A program made the translations under genes and the position numbers. From positions 31,294 to 95,293 of the forward strand of contig JAJXXT010000130.1 in NCBI GenBank assembly GCA_021780935.1: 64,000 nt of DNA, written 5' to 3'. This DNA comes from Pseudomonadota bacterium (GTDB lineage Bacteria; Pseudomonadota; Alphaproteobacteria; Acetobacterales; Acetobacteraceae). Positions within the stretch are counted from its first letter, which is position 1; each line of letters opens with the position of its first letter. Positions 62,854-64,000 of this stretch are shown here, one piece after another. The notes beneath the pieces were generated by a model. The model saw only the letters and a program-made list of their open reading frames with translations, did not search any database and was not told where the DNA came from.

Positions 62854-63591
62854 ATGACCCACACATCGGATATCGTGAGGCCTGCGAAACATCTGGCAGA
62901 CGGCCTGGCGGCCATCGGCAGCGCCACCGCCTCCGCCGAGCTGAGCCGGCTCGGCGTCCGCAACGCGCATCTGCGGGGCCCTGCGGCCCGCACCCCGGGC
63001 CGGGCGATCGCCGGCCCTGCTCTGACCCTGCAGTTTATGCCGTTGCGCGAGGATCTTTACGGCGCCGATGAGTATGCCGACCCCGAACGACAGCTCCACC
63101 GCCACGTGCTCTATCACACGCAGCCCGGCGACATCGTCGTCGTCGACGCCCGTGCCGATATGGCGAGCGGTGTGTTCGGCGAGATGATGCTGACCTATTT
63201 CCGCGGCCGCGGCGGCATCGGTGTCGTGATCGACGGCTGTCTGAGGGACTGGCCCAACCTCAAGGACCTTGATCTCGGCTACTGGCTGCGCGGCGTCACG
63301 CCCAACTTCCACACCCAGACCGGCATCATGCCCTTTGCCGTGAACGGGCCGGTCGCCTGTGGCGGCGTGCTGGTGATGCCGGGCGATATCATTGTTGCCG
63401 ACGATGATGGCGCGGTCTGCGTCCCTGCCGCTCTAGCCGAGGCACTGCTTGCGAAGGCCAGCCAGCACCATGAATGGGAGGAGTTCTCCCGCGAGCGCCT
63501 GGCTGCCGGCGGCGATCTGCGACGCTACTATCCGCTCTCGCCGGCGGCGGAGCCGGAATATCAGGCGTGGAAAGCCGCACGCGGGATGTGA
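62854..63591 (+). CDS. RraA/HMG-aldolase family protein
   Basis: This 245-residue protein of the RraA-like fold has the region GEMMLTYFRGRGG near residue 109 and IDGCLRD at 126–132, whose Arg131–Asp132 corresponds to the pyruvate-binding/metal motif of class II aldolases in the family (HMG/CHA aldolases). Three residues after Asp132 there is Asn135 where I would expect an acid in many aldolase members. The ATG has GGGAGAG upstream. Divergent placement from IclR suggests it cleaves the keto-acid made by the adjacent dehydratases; this is inference. Confidence 0.8.
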   Translation: MTHTSDIVRPAKHLADGLAAIGSATASAELSRLGVRNAHLRGPAARTPGRAIAGPALTLQFMPLREDLYGADEYADPERQLHRHVLYHTQPGDIVVVDARADMASGVFGEMMLTYFRGRGGIGVVIDGCLRDWPNLKDLDLGYWLRGVTPNFHTQTGIMPFAVNGPVACGGVLVMPGDIIVADDDGAVCVPAALAEALLAKASQHHEWEEFSRERLAAGGDLRRYYPLSPAAEPEYQAWKAARGM

Positions 63592-63749
63592 GACGAATCG
63601 CGATCGACGTCCATCGATGCCGATTGGTCGGGCCGCGCCACGCTATCCGCCGCTGCGTCGTCATCGCCGGGTGTGTCGGTATCGGCCCGATGGCGCTCCT
63701 GAACCGCCCAGGCTTCTCGGAGGCTCCAACTCCAGAGAAGGTGGAACGA

Positions 63750-63851
63750 TGACGAACAAGGCGACGTAATCGCAGGCCTCCATGATCCCGCGCGAACGCC
63801 AGCGCGAGGAGATTGCCAGCGATTACTACGATGGCGGCATTGGCCTCTGAC
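63750..63851 (+). pseudogene. Broken small ORF before the insertion sequence
   Basis: An ATG at about 63750 follows AAGGTGG but meets a TAA after six codons. The same frame then resumes from an ATG at 63782 for 22 residues (IPRERQREEIASDYYDG region) before a TGA at 63849. This looks like the 5' end of a gene inactivated by a stop and cut by the nearby insertion sequence. I do not recognise its family. Confidence 0.4.
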
Positions 63852-63873
63852 AGGCAAAATGACGGCGACGAGG

Positions 63874-64000
63874 TTAGGCGGCGTGGACAAAGCGTATCCA
63901 GAGCCTGATGGCTGCGAGTTGAGCGAAGCCGAGGAAGCTGGTGGCAGTGTGATCGTAACGAGTTGCGACACGCCTGCTGTTCTTGAGCTTGTTGAAGAAC
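63874..64000 (-). mobile_element. IS5-type transposase, C-terminal end only
   Basis: On the minus strand, from the window edge to a TAA at 63874, the frame reads FFNKLKNSRRVATRYD and then a hydrophobic C-terminus, matching the end of IS5-family DDE transposases (F-N-K-L-K-x-x-R-R-V/I-A-T-R-Y-D). The rest of the gene lies beyond the window. The insertion-sequence end must be between about 63840 and 63874; the terminal inverted repeat cannot be defined without the other end. Confidence 0.8.

Overview
High-GC DNA with dense, overlapping genes. Codon use, a TamA–TamB pair and a very transporter-rich gene content suggest an alphaproteobacterium, most likely of the Acetobacteraceae/Rhodospirillales type. 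That placement is inference; there is no rRNA or complete tRNA here to confirm it. Nearly all of the window is a nutrient-scavenging and catabolic region.

Layout. 0–5.9 kb: outer-membrane assembly genes tamA (cut by the window start) and tamB. 6–10.3 kb: a glutamine synthetase-like ligase, an aldehyde dehydrogenase and an iron-type alcohol dehydrogenase, with a tRNA T-arm-like hairpin in the first divergent gap. 10.3–16.9 kb: a polyamine/amide-type ABC importer with acetamidase/formamidase and amidohydrolase genes in one leftward operon, its ATPase gene divergent. 16.9–24.1 kb: a sugar ABC importer without its own ATPase, a GntR regulator with a 16-bp palindromic operator, a ManD-like dehydratase, a uronate dehydrogenase-like protein and an SMP-30 lactonase, together resembling hexuronate catabolism; a small lipoprotein gene is hidden here. 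24.2–27.9 kb: an Fe(III)-type ABC importer. 28–34.5 kb: rhodanese, GNAT acetyltransferase and a complete dipeptide-type ABC operon. 34.5–38 kb: a TelA-like protein, a small unknown protein and two proteins with repeated YbjQ-like domains. 38–40.7 kb: an enolase-superfamily enzyme and an FAD amine/amino-acid oxidase. 40.9–52.3 kb: a leftward set with hydantoinase/5-oxoprolinase A and B subunits, an SDR, a second peptide-type ABC importer and an unusual signal-less binding protein. 52.6–63.6 kb: a second sugar ABC importer with ATPase, four more acid-sugar dehydratase-like enzymes, an IclR regulator and an RraA/HMG-aldolase-family protein. 63.75–64 kb: a broken small ORF and the C-terminus of an IS5-type transposase running off the edge.

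Taken together, six ABC importers and six enolase-superfamily paralogues imply a heterotroph specialised in acid sugars (uronates and aldonates), peptides, cyclic amides and amines. Regulators sit beside the enzymes they probably control (GntR at 20.1 kb, IclR at 62 kb), each with a visible symmetric DNA element. Short 14–18-bp tandem repeats recur at gene junctions. Functions are read from motifs and context only; substrate assignments are inferences.
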